NCBI GenBank assembly: GCA_023701085.1
Contig: JAMPXR010000106.1
Coordinates: 1-7,962 of the forward strand
Origin: Ramlibacter sp.
Lineage (GTDB): Bacteria; Pseudomonadota; Gammaproteobacteria; Burkholderiales; Burkholderiaceae_C
Direction of reading: 5' to 3'
Length of the DNA stretch: 7,962 nucleotides
The translations under genes and the position numbers were made by a program. The notes beneath the pieces were generated by a model. It was not told where the DNA came from, searched no databases, and saw only the letters and a program-made list of their open reading frames with translations. The stretch's first letter is position 1. Every line of letters begins with the position of its first letter. This document shows positions 1-6,463 of this stretch, piece after piece.

Positions 1-584
<584 letters not shown>

Positions 585-586
585 AC

Positions 587-1003
587 ATGCTGCAACCCGC
601 TCGCCGCAAATACCGCAAAGAGCAGAAGGGCCGCAACACCGGCATCGCCACCCGGGGCAACTCGGTGGCCTTCGGTGACTTCGGCCTGAAGTGCACGGAC
701 CGCGGCCGCCTGACGGCCCGCCAGATCGAAGCCGCGCGCCGCGCGATTTCCCGCCACGTCAAGCGCGGCGGCCGCATCTGGATCCGTGTGTTCCCCGACA
801 AGCCGATCTCCCAAAAGCCCGCCGAAGTGCGGATGGGCAACGGCAAGGGCAACCCGGAGTACTACGTGGCTGAAATCCAGCCGGGCAAGGTCGTGTTCGA
901 GATCGTCGGCGTGCCCGAGGAGCTCGCCCGCGAGGCGTTCCGCCTGGCCGCCGCCAAGCTGCCGCTGCGCACGACCTTCGTCAGCCGCATGATCGGCGCG
1001 TGA
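587..1003 (+). CDS. rplP: 50S ribosomal protein L16
   Basis: L16 binds 23S rRNA near the A-site tRNA elbow and the peptidyl-transferase centre. The 138-residue product has the usual family length (E. coli 136). It begins [17 protein letters not shown] and carries the conserved segments [28 protein letters not shown] and the glycine-rich [13 protein letters not shown] loop. The start is fixed by AAGGAG at 574-579, 7 nt upstream inside the end of rpsC, so translation is probably coupled to rpsC. The gene order rpsC-rplP-rpmC-rpsQ is the standard S10 operon order. Nothing about the protein looks unusual. Confidence 0.98.
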   Translation: MLQPARRKYRKEQKGRNTGIATRGNSVAFGDFGLKCTDRGRLTARQIEAARRAISRHVKRGGRIWIRVFPDKPISQKPAEVRMGNGKGNPEYYVAEIQPGKVVFEIVGVPEELAREAFRLAAAKLPLRTTFVSRMIGA

Positions 1004-1020
1004 TTCAGGAGTGATGAAAA

Positions 1021-1239
1021 ATGAAAGCTGCTGAACTGCGCAAGAAAGACGTTGCCGGCCTCCAGTCCGAGGTCAAGGAGCTGCAAAAAGCCCACTTCGG
1101 CCTGCGCATGCAGAAGGCCACGCAACAGCTCAACAACACCGGCACGCTGCGCGCCACGCGCCGCGACATCGCCCGCGCCAAGACCATCCTGGCGCAAAAG
1201 CAAGCCGAAGAGCGGGCCAAGACGCCCGCCGCCAAGTAA
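1021..1239 (+). CDS. rpmC: 50S ribosomal protein L29
   Basis: L29 lies at the polypeptide exit tunnel next to L23 and helps form the docking surface for nascent-chain factors. The product has 72 residues, slightly longer than the E. coli protein of 63. It begins [10 protein letters not shown] and has the helical-hairpin pattern of the family: [18 protein letters not shown], then [15 protein letters not shown]. The extra length is a short Ala/Lys-rich C-terminal tail (about residues 62-72). The ribosome-binding site is AGGAG at 1007-1011, 9 nt before the ATG. Another ATG at 1014 is out of frame and closes after six codons. The gene follows rplP by 17 nt in the same operon. Confidence 0.96.
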   Translation: MKAAELRKKDVAGLQSEVKELQKAHFGLRMQKATQQLNNTGTLRATRRDIARAKTILAQKQAEERAKTPAAK

Positions 1240-1248
1240 GGAGTGGCC

Positions 1249-1518
1249 ATGGCGGAAACCAAGACATCCCTCAAGCGCACCCTGATCGGCAAGGTCGTCA
1301 GCGACAAGCGGGCCAAGACCGTGACGGTTCTGGTGGAGCGCCGCGTCAAGCACGAGCTGTACGGCAAGATCGTCGCCAAGTCGAGCAAATACCACGCGCA
1401 CGACGAAAAAGGCGAGTTCCACACCGGGGACGTGATCGAGATCACCGAGAGCCGGCCTTTGTCCAAGACGAAGAACTGGGTGGCCACGCGGCTGGTCGAG
1501 AAGGCCATCGAAGTCTGA
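1249..1518 (+). CDS. rpsQ: 30S ribosomal protein S17
   Basis: S17 is a primary 16S rRNA-binding protein with an OB fold. The product begins [20 protein letters not shown] and carries the family motif [20 protein letters not shown] followed by [18 protein letters not shown] place the start at the ATG at 1249, giving 89 residues. AAGGAG at 1238-1243 lies 5 nt upstream of it, whereas an in-frame GTG at 1243 would overlap the Shine-Dalgarno sequence itself. The rpmC stop is 9 nt upstream. It is the last ribosomal gene here, as in the enterobacterial S10 operon, and hairpins including an intrinsic terminator follow. Confidence 0.97.
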   Translation: MAETKTSLKRTLIGKVVSDKRAKTVTVLVERRVKHELYGKIVAKSSKYHAHDEKGEFHTGDVIEITESRPLSKTKNWVATRLVEKAIEV

Positions 1519-1541
1519 CCCCAGCGCTCTGGGTGAAATGA

Positions 1542-1574
1542 AAACGGCCCACAATGTGGGTCGTTTCTTTTTTT
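1542..1574 (+). terminator. Rho-independent terminator of the S10 operon
   Basis: The left arm 1542-1552 pairs with 1556-1566 around the three-base loop AAT, giving 11 base pairs with one G-U. The sequence reads AACGGCCCAC-AAT-GTGGGTCGTT. A T-rich run follows (TTTCTTTTTTT, 1564-1574). A smaller 5-bp hairpin (CCCAG at 1520-1524 with CTGGG at 1529-1533) lies just after the rpsQ stop. The structure has all features of an intrinsic terminator and ends the ribosomal transcript. It lies directly in front of the peroxiredoxin start codon at 1589. Confidence 0.92.
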
Positions 1575-1588
1575 GAAAGTCCAGCAAG

Positions 1589-2101
1589 ATGATCAAGGTG
1601 GGTGATGCACTGCCCGATGTGACGGTGCGGGAGTATTCGGAGGTCGAGGGCGAAGGCTGCAGCATCGGCCCGAACCCGGTGAAGATCGCGCAGGTCGCTG
1701 CCGGCAAGACCATTGCGCTGTTCGGGCTGCCGGGCGCCTTCACGCCTACCTGCTCGGCCAAACACGTGCCGGGCTACGTCGAGAAGGCCGACGAGTTCAG
1801 GAAGGCCGGCGTGGACGAGATCTGGTGCATCAGCGTCAACGATGCCTACGTGATGGGCGCCTGGGCGCGCGACCAGAAGACCGGCGACAAGGTGCGCATG
1901 CTGGGCGACGGCAATGCCGATTTCGCCCGGGCCGTAGGCCTCACGCTGGACCGCACCTCCGCCGGCATGGGCACCCGCAGCGCGCGCTACTCGATGCTGG
2001 TCAAGGATGGCAAGGTGGCGGTCCTGAATATCGAGGCGCCGGGCAAGTTCGAGGTCAGCGACGCGGAGACGCTGCTCGCGCAGGCGCGGGCGAGGAACTG
2101 A
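1589..2101 (+). CDS. Prx5-type peroxiredoxin (redoxin family)
   Basis: This is a thiol peroxidase of the Prx5/PMP20-like branch, expected to reduce hydrogen peroxide and organic hydroperoxides in the cytoplasm using glutaredoxin/glutathione or thioredoxin. The 170-residue length fits a single-domain enzyme. The catalytic motif is PGAFTPTCS at residues 48-56, with Thr52 and the peroxidatic Cys55 in the PxxxTxxC signature. A conserved catalytic Arg is probably R130 or R133 in GTRSARY. Other cysteines are C24 and C80, so the resolving thiol is not obvious. The C-terminal half shows the usual LVKDGKVAVLNIEAPG hairpin. There is no signal peptide. The ribosome-binding site is weak (GAAAG about 10 nt upstream), and the start lies 14 nt after the S10 terminator. 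No promoter is evident between them, so expression may need readthrough or a promoter inside rpsQ. Confidence 0.93.
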   Translation: MIKVGDALPDVTVREYSEVEGEGCSIGPNPVKIAQVAAGKTIALFGLPGAFTPTCSAKHVPGYVEKADEFRKAGVDEIWCISVNDAYVMGAWARDQKTGDKVRMLGDGNADFARAVGLTLDRTSAGMGTRSARYSMLVKDGKVAVLNIEAPGKFEVSDAETLLAQARARN

Positions 2102-2171
2102 GGGGACCGGGGCCGGGCATCAGGATCGCAGGCGCGAACCACTGCGGCGAATCCACCCCTGACCCCGCTGC

Positions 2172-2672
2172 CTATTCCAGCTGCGCCTTCAGGTAATGCG
2201 CGCCCGGGATCGGGTTGTGGTAATAGGGGGGGATTTCCTCGAAACCCAGATCCACATAGAGCGCGCGCGCGGCCTCCATCTCGTCGAGCGTGTCCAGCAG
2301 CACGCAGTCATAGCCGCCCTGGCGGGCTGCGTCCAATATGGCTTCGGCGAGCTGGCGCCCCAGGCCGAAGCGGCGGAACGGCTTGCGCACATAGAGACGC
2401 TTCATCTCGCAGGCATTGGGGTAATCGGTGGCATCCAGGGGCCGCAGCGCGCAGCAGCCCGCGAGGCGGCCGTCGACCGTGGCCAGCAACAAGGCGCCGC
2501 GCGGCGCGGCGTAGTGGCCCGGCAGATCCGCGAGTTCCTCGTCGAACTGCTGGAAGCAAAGGTCCACGCCCAGCGCATGCGCGTACTCGCGAAACAGCTC
2601 GCGCACGCCGTCGAATTCTTCCGCGCTGGTGGGCGCGATCAGGCGTATCAGCGGTTTCGGTCCGTTATTCAC
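2172..2672 (-). CDS. GNAT-family N-acetyltransferase
   Basis: This predicted acetyl-CoA-dependent acyltransferase has 166 residues, a typical size for a single GNAT domain. The central strand and acetyl-CoA pyrophosphate loop are visible as MKRLYVRKPFRRFGLGRQLA (residues 90-109), with the RRFGLG form of the Q/RxxGxG/A motif at 100-105. The C-terminal motif B region is AARALYVDLGFEEIPPYY (134-151). The substrate cannot be told; small metabolites, amino acids or a protein N-terminus are all possible. The start is a GTG at 2670-2672 with no clear Shine-Dalgarno sequence, so it is uncertain. The gene lies 113 nt downstream of the CoA-transferase on the same strand and converges with the peroxiredoxin gene across a 70-nt gap that has no convincing terminator. 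Confidence 0.85.
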   Translation of the reverse strand: MNNGPKPLIRLIAPTSAEEFDGVRELFREYAHALGVDLCFQQFDEELADLPGHYAAPRGALLLATVDGRLAGCCALRPLDATDYPNACEMKRLYVRKPFRRFGLGRQLAEAILDAARQGGYDCVLLDTLDEMEAARALYVDLGFEEIPPYYHNPIPGAHYLKAQLE

Positions 2673-2785
2673 GAGGGTGCGGCGATTGCGATCCGCAAGT
2701 TTAATGCGCGGCAGCGATGGCGAACGGCCAGGGTGCCTTCGGTGCGCGGCAGGCCGCGGCCAGCCGGGCGTGACGGCGCATCAAA

Positions 2786-4045
2786 TCAAATCACCTTGTC
2801 CTGCCTGAGCTGCGCGAAGCGCTCGACCGAGCAGCCAAGCAGCTCGCGCAGCACCTCCTCGGTGTGTTGTCCGAGCAAGGGCGGGGGCAGTTGCGCGCGC
2901 ACGGGGGTGGCGCTCAGTTTCATCGGGCTGGACACCAGGCGCAATTCCGGCTGCAGGGGATGGTGCCATGGCGTCACCATGCCGCGCTCGCTCACTTGCG
3001 GATCGGCGAACACTTCGGCAATGCTGTTGATCGCGCCGCAGGGCACCTTGGCCGCTTCCAGGGCCGCCAGCCACTGGCTCTTGCCGCGGGTCTTCATGAT
3101 CGGCTCCAGCAAGGGCACCAGAACGGCGCGATTGCGCACCCGGTCCTGGTTCTTCGCGAAGCGCGCGTCCGCGGCCAGGTCGGGCCTTTCTGCAATCTCG
3201 CAGAACCTCGCGTACTGGCTGTCGTTGCCCACGGCCAGGATGATGTGCTCCTTGCCGCCGTCGGCCGCTGGCGCGACCTCGAACACCTGGTACGGCACGA
3301 TGTTCTGGTGCGCGTTGCCGACGCGCCCCGGCGCCTTGCCGCTGACCAGGTAGTTCGCGCCCAGGTTCGCGAGCATCGCCACCTGAGAGTCGAGCAGGGC
3401 CATGTCGACATACTGGCCCTCGCCCGTGCGTTCCGCGTGGCGCAGCGCGGCCAGGATGGCCACGGTGGCATACATGCCGGTGAACAGGTCGGCGACCGCC
3501 ACGCCGACTTTTTGCGGGCCGCCGGCCACGGGATGGCCCTGCGCGTCGATCTGGCCGTCGCGTTCGCCGGTGACGCTCATGAGCCCGCCCATGCCCTGGA
3601 TCGCGTAGTCGTAACCCGCCCGTTCGCGATACGGGCCGGTCTGGCCGAAGCCCGTGATGCTGCAATAGACGATGCGCGGGTTCAGGCGCTGCACGGCCGC
3701 GTAGTCGAGGCCGTAGCGCGCCATGTCGCCGACCTTGAAATTCTCGACGAACACGTCGCAGTGCCGCACCAGTTCGCGGATCAAGGCCTGGCCCTCGGCT
3801 TGCGCGATATCGCAGGTGACCGAGCGCTTGTTGCGGTTGGTGCCCAGGTAATACGCCGCTTCCGCCGTTTCCGTGCCGGCCGCGTCCTTGAGAAAAGGGG
3901 GGCCCCAGCTGCGCGTGTCGTCGCCGCTGCCCGGCCGTTCGATCTTGATCACATCGGCGCCCAGGTCGGCGAGCGTCTGTGTGCACCAGGGTCCCGCCAG
4001 CACGCGGGAGAGGTCGAGAATGCGGATGCCATCGAGTGAAGTCAT
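2786..4045 (-). CDS. CaiB/BaiF family III CoA-transferase
   Basis: This enzyme moves CoA between carboxylic acids through an aspartyl-CoA thioester, as in formyl-CoA:oxalate, carnitine and succinyl-CoA-linked transferases. The 419-residue length matches the family. The N-terminal signature is LDGIRILDLSRVLAGPWCTQ (residues 4-23), followed by LADLGADVIKIERPG (25-39). The catalytic Asp is D186 in the segment GVAVADLFTGMYA (181-193), and SITGFGQTGPY (129-139) is also diagnostic. The middle domain includes HIILAVGNDSQYARFC (267-282), where the family's flexible loop lies. The C-terminal part has GAINSIAEVFADPQVSERGM (337-356). The substrate cannot be assigned from sequence. The ATG at 4043-4045 gives the family-typical start, though its ribosome-binding site is weak. 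The gene lies 97 nt downstream of the regulator on the same strand, with a hairpin between them. Confidence 0.93.
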   Translation of the reverse strand: MTSLDGIRILDLSRVLAGPWCTQTLADLGADVIKIERPGSGDDTRSWGPPFLKDAAGTETAEAAYYLGTNRNKRSVTCDIAQAEGQALIRELVRHCDVFVENFKVGDMARYGLDYAAVQRLNPRIVYCSITGFGQTGPYRERAGYDYAIQGMGGLMSVTGERDGQIDAQGHPVAGGPQKVGVAVADLFTGMYATVAILAALRHAERTGEGQYVDMALLDSQVAMLANLGANYLVSGKAPGRVGNAHQNIVPYQVFEVAPAADGGKEHIILAVGNDSQYARFCEIAERPDLAADARFAKNQDRVRNRAVLVPLLEPIMKTRGKSQWLAALEAAKVPCGAINSIAEVFADPQVSERGMVTPWHHPLQPELRLVSSPMKLSATPVRAQLPPPLLGQHTEEVLRELLGCSVERFAQLRQDKVI

Positions 4046-4111
4046 GGAGCGGCATTGTCGGCGAAATCCGCGAACGTTCCCGCGGGGATGGTCATGGCCC
4101 GCTGTCCGGAA

Positions 4112-4131
4112 CCTGGTCGGGCGTGACCAGG
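4112..4131 (-). other. Hairpin after the regulator gene
   Basis: CCTGGTC (4112-4118) and GACCAGG (4125-4131) form a perfect 7-bp stem with a 6-base loop. It lies 11 nt past the stop codon of the sigma-54 regulator on the minus strand. No T-run follows in that direction, so this is at most a weak or Rho-assisted terminator, or an mRNA end-stabilising structure. It could reduce readthrough into the CoA-transferase gene. Confidence 0.45.
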
Positions 4132-4142
4132 CCGCGCGGCAC

Positions 4143-5540
4143 TCAAGCGGTCTGGTTCAGCCGCTTCCACAGCGTGGTGCGCGACATGCCCAGCCGCCTG
4201 GCGGCCTCGGCCTTGTTGCCGCCCGATTCTTCCAGGGCCTTGCGGATGAGCGCCCGCTCGACCTCCTCGTCGGCGACCGGCAGGTAATGGTGCCGGGCCG
4301 GGGCGGCGGACGCAAGCGGCGCCGCCTGCGCAGGCGCGCCCGCCATCACCTCGTTCAACAGATGCCGGGTGCCGATGGTCGTGCCTTCGGCCTGGACCAC
4401 CGCGTACTCGAGCACATTGAACAGGTGCCGCACGTTTCCCGGCCAGTCATACGCCTCGAGCGCCGCCATGGCCTCGCCCGACAAGGTCAGGTCCGGCCGC
4501 TGGTAACGCTGCGTGAGCTCGCCCAGCAGCTTGCTGGCCAGCAGCGGAATGTCCTCGCGGTGGTCCCGAAGCGCCGGTACCTCCAGGGGCAGCACGCGCA
4601 GGCGGTAATACAGGTCCTCACGGAACTCGCCGCGCTTGACCATGGCCGCCAGGTCGCGGTGGGTGGCGGCGATCACGCGCACGTCGACCTTGCGCGGGTG
4701 GTTCTCGCCGACACGGACCACCTCGCGCTCCTGGAGCACGCGCAGCAACTTGGTCTGGATGGCGGGCGACACTTCGCCGATCTCGTCGAGCAACAGCGTG
4801 CCGCCGTTCGCCGCTTCGAAGCGCCCGAGGCGCAGCGCGACCGCGCCCGAAAACGCGCCCTTGGCATGGCCGAACAGCTCCGACTCCAGCAGGTTTTCGG
4901 CGAGCGAGGCGCAGTGGACCGCGACGTAGGCGCCGGCCGAGCGCGACGAATTGTCGTGTAGCGCCCGTGCCACCAGTTCCTTGCCGACGCCGCTTTCGCC
5001 CGTGATCAGCACGTTGGCTTCGCTTGCCGCGGCACGCAGCACCTTCTGGTAGAGGTTCTGCATGGTGCGGCTGCGTCCGATCAGCCCGCCGAGCTGCCAG
5101 CGCTCGCGGACCTCCGTTTCCAGCGCCAGCTCGCGCGAGCAGTCGCGCAGGATGATCGCGCAACTCAGCGCGGAATCACCGGGCGGCAGCCGCATGGCCC
5201 ACATGCGCAGCGACACGAAGCTGCCGTCGCGCCCCTTGAGCACGACATCCTGGGTCTTGCGGTCCTCGCCTTGGGCGCGCATGAGCGAACAGTGTCCCCG
5301 GGATTCGCATTCGCGGGCGCACGCGGTACCCACGAAGAGCGAAGGGCACAGACGGCCCACGAACGACTCGTCGACCTGGCTCAGCATGCGCCGGGCGGCC
5401 AGGTTCATGTCCAGCACCTTGCGGCTGGCATCGAGAAACAGGACGCCTTCTTCCAGGCTGTCCAGAAAGATCCGCAGTGTCGCCAGGCTTTGCATCGCTC
5501 CCCCGTTCAACTTCGGCTCCCCGTTCAACTGGACGTTCAT
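4143..5540 (-). CDS. Sigma-54 enhancer-binding regulator: PAS (Cys-rich), AAA+, Fis-type HTH
   Basis: This bacterial enhancer-binding protein hydrolyses ATP to open sigma-54 promoters. The 465-residue form has a PAS-like sensor at about residues 20-135 ([20 protein letters not shown]). A cysteine cluster lies inside it at C65, C74, C78 and C84 (spacing 8, 3 and 5), with C127 and C134 further on. The AAA+ domain spans about 150-390. It shows Walker A GESGVGKE (181-188), the sigma-54 contact loop GAFSGA (228-233), Walker [11 protein letters not shown] (246-255), sensor I IAATHRDL (290-297), the [14 protein letters not shown] segment (306-319) and sensor [10 protein letters not shown] (366-373). 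A Fis-type helix-turn-helix follows (about 436-463, [20 protein letters not shown]). There is no receiver domain, so the signal is probably sensed directly. The start is uncertain: ATG at 5540 lies in a palindrome with a weak GGA site, while ATG at 5495 (Met16) follows GGGGGAGCG. The divergent sigma-54 promoter suggests it controls the oxidase-like operon. Confidence 0.95.
   Translation of the reverse strand: MNVQLNGEPKLNGGAMQSLATLRIFLDSLEEGVLFLDASRKVLDMNLAARRMLSQVDESFVGRLCPSLFVGTACARECESRGHCSLMRAQGEDRKTQDVVLKGRDGSFVSLRMWAMRLPPGDSALSCAIILRDCSRELALETEVRERWQLGGLIGRSRTMQNLYQKVLRAAASEANVLITGESGVGKELVARALHDNSSRSAGAYVAVHCASLAENLLESELFGHAKGAFSGAVALRLGRFEAANGGTLLLDEIGEVSPAIQTKLLRVLQEREVVRVGENHPRKVDVRVIAATHRDLAAMVKRGEFREDLYYRLRVLPLEVPALRDHREDIPLLASKLLGELTQRYQRPDLTLSGEAMAALEAYDWPGNVRHLFNVLEYAVVQAEGTTIGTRHLLNEVMAGAPAQAAPLASAAPARHHYLPVADEEVERALIRKALEESGGNKAEAARRLGMSRTTLWKRLNQTA
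5497..5530 (-). repeat. Imperfect direct repeat at the regulator's 5' end
   Basis: On the + strand, GCTCCCCCGTTCAACT (5497-5512) and GCTCCCCGTTCAACT (5516-5530) differ by one C. If translation starts at 5540 they encode the repeated LNG segments of residues 5-14. Each copy carries CGTTCA (5504-5509 and 5522-5527). A third direct copy (5534-5539) and an inverted one (5542-5547) form the core of the adjacent palindrome. The copies may be extra half-sites of the same operator, or a local duplication. They support the idea that this stretch is regulatory leader rather than protein-coding. Confidence 0.6.
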
Positions 5541-5555
5541 CTGAACGTCCAGTTG
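5526..5555. promoter_or_regulatory. Perfect 14-bp inverted repeat, candidate enhancer/operator site
   Basis: CAACTGGACGTTCA (5526-5539) and TGAACGTCCAGTTG (5542-5555) are exact reverse complements separated by two bases (TC). The centre at about 5540.5 is roughly 110 bp upstream of the transcription start predicted from the -24/-12 promoter at 5624-5640. That is a normal distance for a sigma-54 enhancer site, and a dyad suits a dimeric Fis-type HTH protein. The repeat also covers the regulator's upstream ATG, so binding could provide autoregulation. Folding as an RNA hairpin in the regulator mRNA is an alternative. The symmetry is seen directly; the binding protein is inferred. Confidence 0.75.
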
Positions 5556-5564
5556 TGATGCAGA

Positions 5565-5570
5565 AGTATA
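5565..5570 (-). promoter_or_regulatory. Possible sigma-70 -10 box for the regulator gene
   Basis: The minus strand reads TATACT here, one mismatch from TATAAT. A start point near 5558 would put the palindrome directly downstream in the leader. No good -35 element is seen at the right spacing; the sequence there is A/T-rich (ATTAAA). This is a weak suggestion only. Confidence 0.25.
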
Positions 5571-5594
5571 TTGCAGCCGTCGAGTTTTTTAATA

Positions 5595-5607
5595 AATCAC
5601 TTTATTT
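5595..5607 (+). promoter_or_regulatory. Possible IHF site between enhancer and sigma-54 promoter
   Basis: AATCACTTTATTT matches the IHF consensus WATCARNNNNTTR at all but two defined positions (C for R at 5600 and T for R at 5607). It lies in a strongly AT-rich stretch (about 5585-5622) inside an otherwise GC-rich window, between the dyad and the -24/-12 element. This is where IHF usually bends DNA in sigma-54 systems. In AT-rich DNA such matches arise by chance, so the position is the main support. Confidence 0.35.
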
Positions 5608-5623
5608 TCAATGGTTTATAACA

Positions 5624-5640
5624 TTGGCCCGGTTGTTGCT
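5624..5640 (+). promoter_or_regulatory. Sigma-54 (RpoN) -24/-12 promoter
   Basis: The sequence TTGGCCCG-GTTG-TTGCT matches the sigma-54 consensus YTGGCACG-N4-TTGCW with one mismatch (C for A). The invariant GG (5626-5627) and GC (5638-5639) are separated by exactly 10 nt. The bases before it (AACA) also fit the extended consensus. Transcription should start near 5650, giving a leader of about 58 nt for the exported protein gene at 5709. A sigma-54 activator gene lies divergently with a dyad at enhancer distance, which strengthens the call. Confidence 0.85.
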
Positions 5641-5708
5641 GAGCGAGGGTGGAGGCAAGTTCATTCTGTCTCTATGAAATTTACTTCAACTTCTGAAAGA
5701 CCCCTGCA

Positions 5709-6002
5709 ATGAGTTTCAAAGCAATCTTTACCATCTCCGCCCTTGCCGCCATCGCCGCCACCGGCGCCCATGCCGATGAAGCCGATGCATCGCAATACGC
5801 GATCCAGTTCCAGGGCAGCCGCACGCGTGCCGAAGTCATGGCCGAAGCCGCCCGTGTTCCGGCCACGCGCAGCACCGAGCCTGCCGCGTCGCGCGTGGCG
5901 GCACCCCTGCAGTCGCGCGTCGACGCCAAGGTACTGCGCGCCCAGGCTGCCGAAGCCGTGCGACTGGGCCAGATCTCGCGCGGCGAAGCCGGCCACATGT
6001 GA
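5709..6002 (+). CDS. Small exported DUF4148-type protein
   Basis: This 97-residue protein has a clear signal peptide: Lys4, a hydrophobic core FTISALAAIAATG, and a likely cleavage after AHA at residue 22. The mature part has about 75 residues, without cysteines, and contains SRTRAEVMAEAARV (37-50) followed by an Ala/Arg-rich end with QISRGEAGHM. The RAEV-type motif after a secretion signal is the hallmark of DUF4148, a family of small proteins of unknown function common in Burkholderiales. It is the first gene after the sigma-54 promoter and is expected in the periplasm. Its ribosome-binding site is weak (GAAAGA with a long spacer). A GC-rich hairpin and 110 nt separate it from the cytochrome gene. 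Its link to the oxidase-like complex rests on position only. Confidence 0.8.
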   Translation: MSFKAIFTISALAAIAATGAHADEADASQYAIQFQGSRTRAEVMAEAARVPATRSTEPAASRVAAPLQSRVDAKVLRAQAAEAVRLGQISRGEAGHM

Positions 6003-6016
6003 GCAGCCCCCCGGCG

Positions 6017-6059
6017 GCCCGGCTGAGCGATCCGCCCCCGGGGCGCTCGGCCACCGGGC
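6017..6059 (+). other. GC-rich intercistronic hairpin before the cytochrome gene
   Basis: GCCCGG (6017-6022) pairs with CCGGGC (6054-6059) and GAGCG (6025-6029) with CGCTC (6044-6048), with a CT/GGCCA internal loop and a 14-base apical loop. No T-run follows. It may protect the upstream message or cause partial termination, so that the first gene is expressed more than the following ones. Confidence 0.4.
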
Positions 6060-6112
6060 GGCCGCTCCGGCCGACAGTGATGCCGATGTGGATTCAACTG
6101 AAAGGATGACGA

Positions 6113-6415
6113 ATGAAACGAGGCCTTTTCGCGCTGCTGGCGGCAGCCGCCTGCGTCCCCGCCATGGCTGACCAGGCGTTGGCGACCAGCAGGAATTGCA
6201 TGGCCTGCCATGCGCTCAACAAGAAGCTAGTGGGTCCGGCGTACAAGGACGTCGCCGCCAAGTACGCCGGCCAGAAAGATGCGGTGGACAAGCTGGCCGT
6301 CAAGATCCTGAAGGGCAGCACCGGCGTCTGGGGCCCGGTCCCGATGCCGGCCAATACCCAGGTGAAGGAAGACGAAGCCAGGAAGCTGGCAACCTGGGTG
6401 CTGAGCGTCAAGTAG
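6113..6415 (+). CDS. Monoheme class I cytochrome c (c551/c8-like), periplasmic
   Basis: This is a small periplasmic electron carrier. The 100-residue precursor has a signal peptide, MKRGLFALLAAAACVPAMA, with likely cleavage before Asp20. That leaves about 81 residues, the size of Pseudomonas cytochrome c551. The heme motif is CMACH (C29, C32, H33). The probable sixth ligand is Met78 in GPVPMPAN, preceded by the typical GSTGVWGPVPMP loop. NKKLVGPAYKDVAAKYAG (36-53) and the C-terminal helix ARKLATWVLSV also fit class I. A good ribosome-binding site (AAGGA, 6102-6106, 6 nt before the ATG) fixes the start. It lies upstream of the CuA subunit, so it is the likely electron donor to it (inference). 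Confidence 0.95.
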   Translation: MKRGLFALLAAAACVPAMADQALATSRNCMACHALNKKLVGPAYKDVAAKYAGQKDAVDKLAVKILKGSTGVWGPVPMPANTQVKEDEARKLATWVLSVK

Positions 6416-6420
6416 GCGCG

Positions 6421-6463
6421 CCGGCGTTCCCCCGCGCAGGCCGCCGCGCACGCGGGCCGCCGG
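6421..6463 (+). other. GC-rich intercistronic hairpin after the cytochrome gene
   Basis: CCGGCG (6421-6426) pairs with CGCCGG (6458-6463) and CCCGCG (6431-6436) with CGCGGG (6451-6456), 12 bp in all with a 14-base loop. It begins 5 nt after the cytochrome stop and lacks a T-run. It resembles the hairpin ahead of the gene. The rest of the 127-nt spacer shows no promoter I can support, only the ribosome-binding site of the next gene. Confidence 0.45.

Noticed and set aside
1243..1248. GTG at 1243 as the rpsQ start
   Set aside because: It lies within the AAGGAG ribosome-binding site, whereas ATG at 1249 has a 5-nt spacer and gives the normal S17 N-terminus.
862..1761. Minus-strand open frame of 299 codons across the ribosomal genes and terminator
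   Set aside because: It runs through rplP, rpmC, rpsQ and the intrinsic terminator on the opposite strand, so it is a shadow.
2123..2154. Possible bidirectional terminator between the peroxiredoxin and GNAT genes
   Set aside because: GGAT-CGCAG can pair with CTGCG-GCGA-ATCC only with a four-base bulge, and no T-run exists on either side. It is too weak to annotate.
2196..3353. Long + strand open frame of 385 codons
   Set aside because: It is antisense to the GNAT and CoA-transferase genes. Its product is Arg/Ala-rich with no family pattern, while the minus-strand frames carry clear domain motifs.
2864..4039. Long + strand open frame of 391 codons
   Set aside because: It mirrors the CoA-transferase gene. 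High GC keeps the opposite frames open, and the product is rich in His, Arg and Ala with no recognisable fold.
4046..4142. Sigma-54 promoter ahead of the CoA-transferase gene
   Set aside because: No TGGC-N8-GC type element with correct spacing is present on the minus strand. TGGTCACG near the hairpin lacks a -12 partner.
3873..4961. + strand open frame of 362 codons
   Set aside because: It overlaps the ends of two well-supported minus-strand genes, and its composition is that of an antisense shadow.
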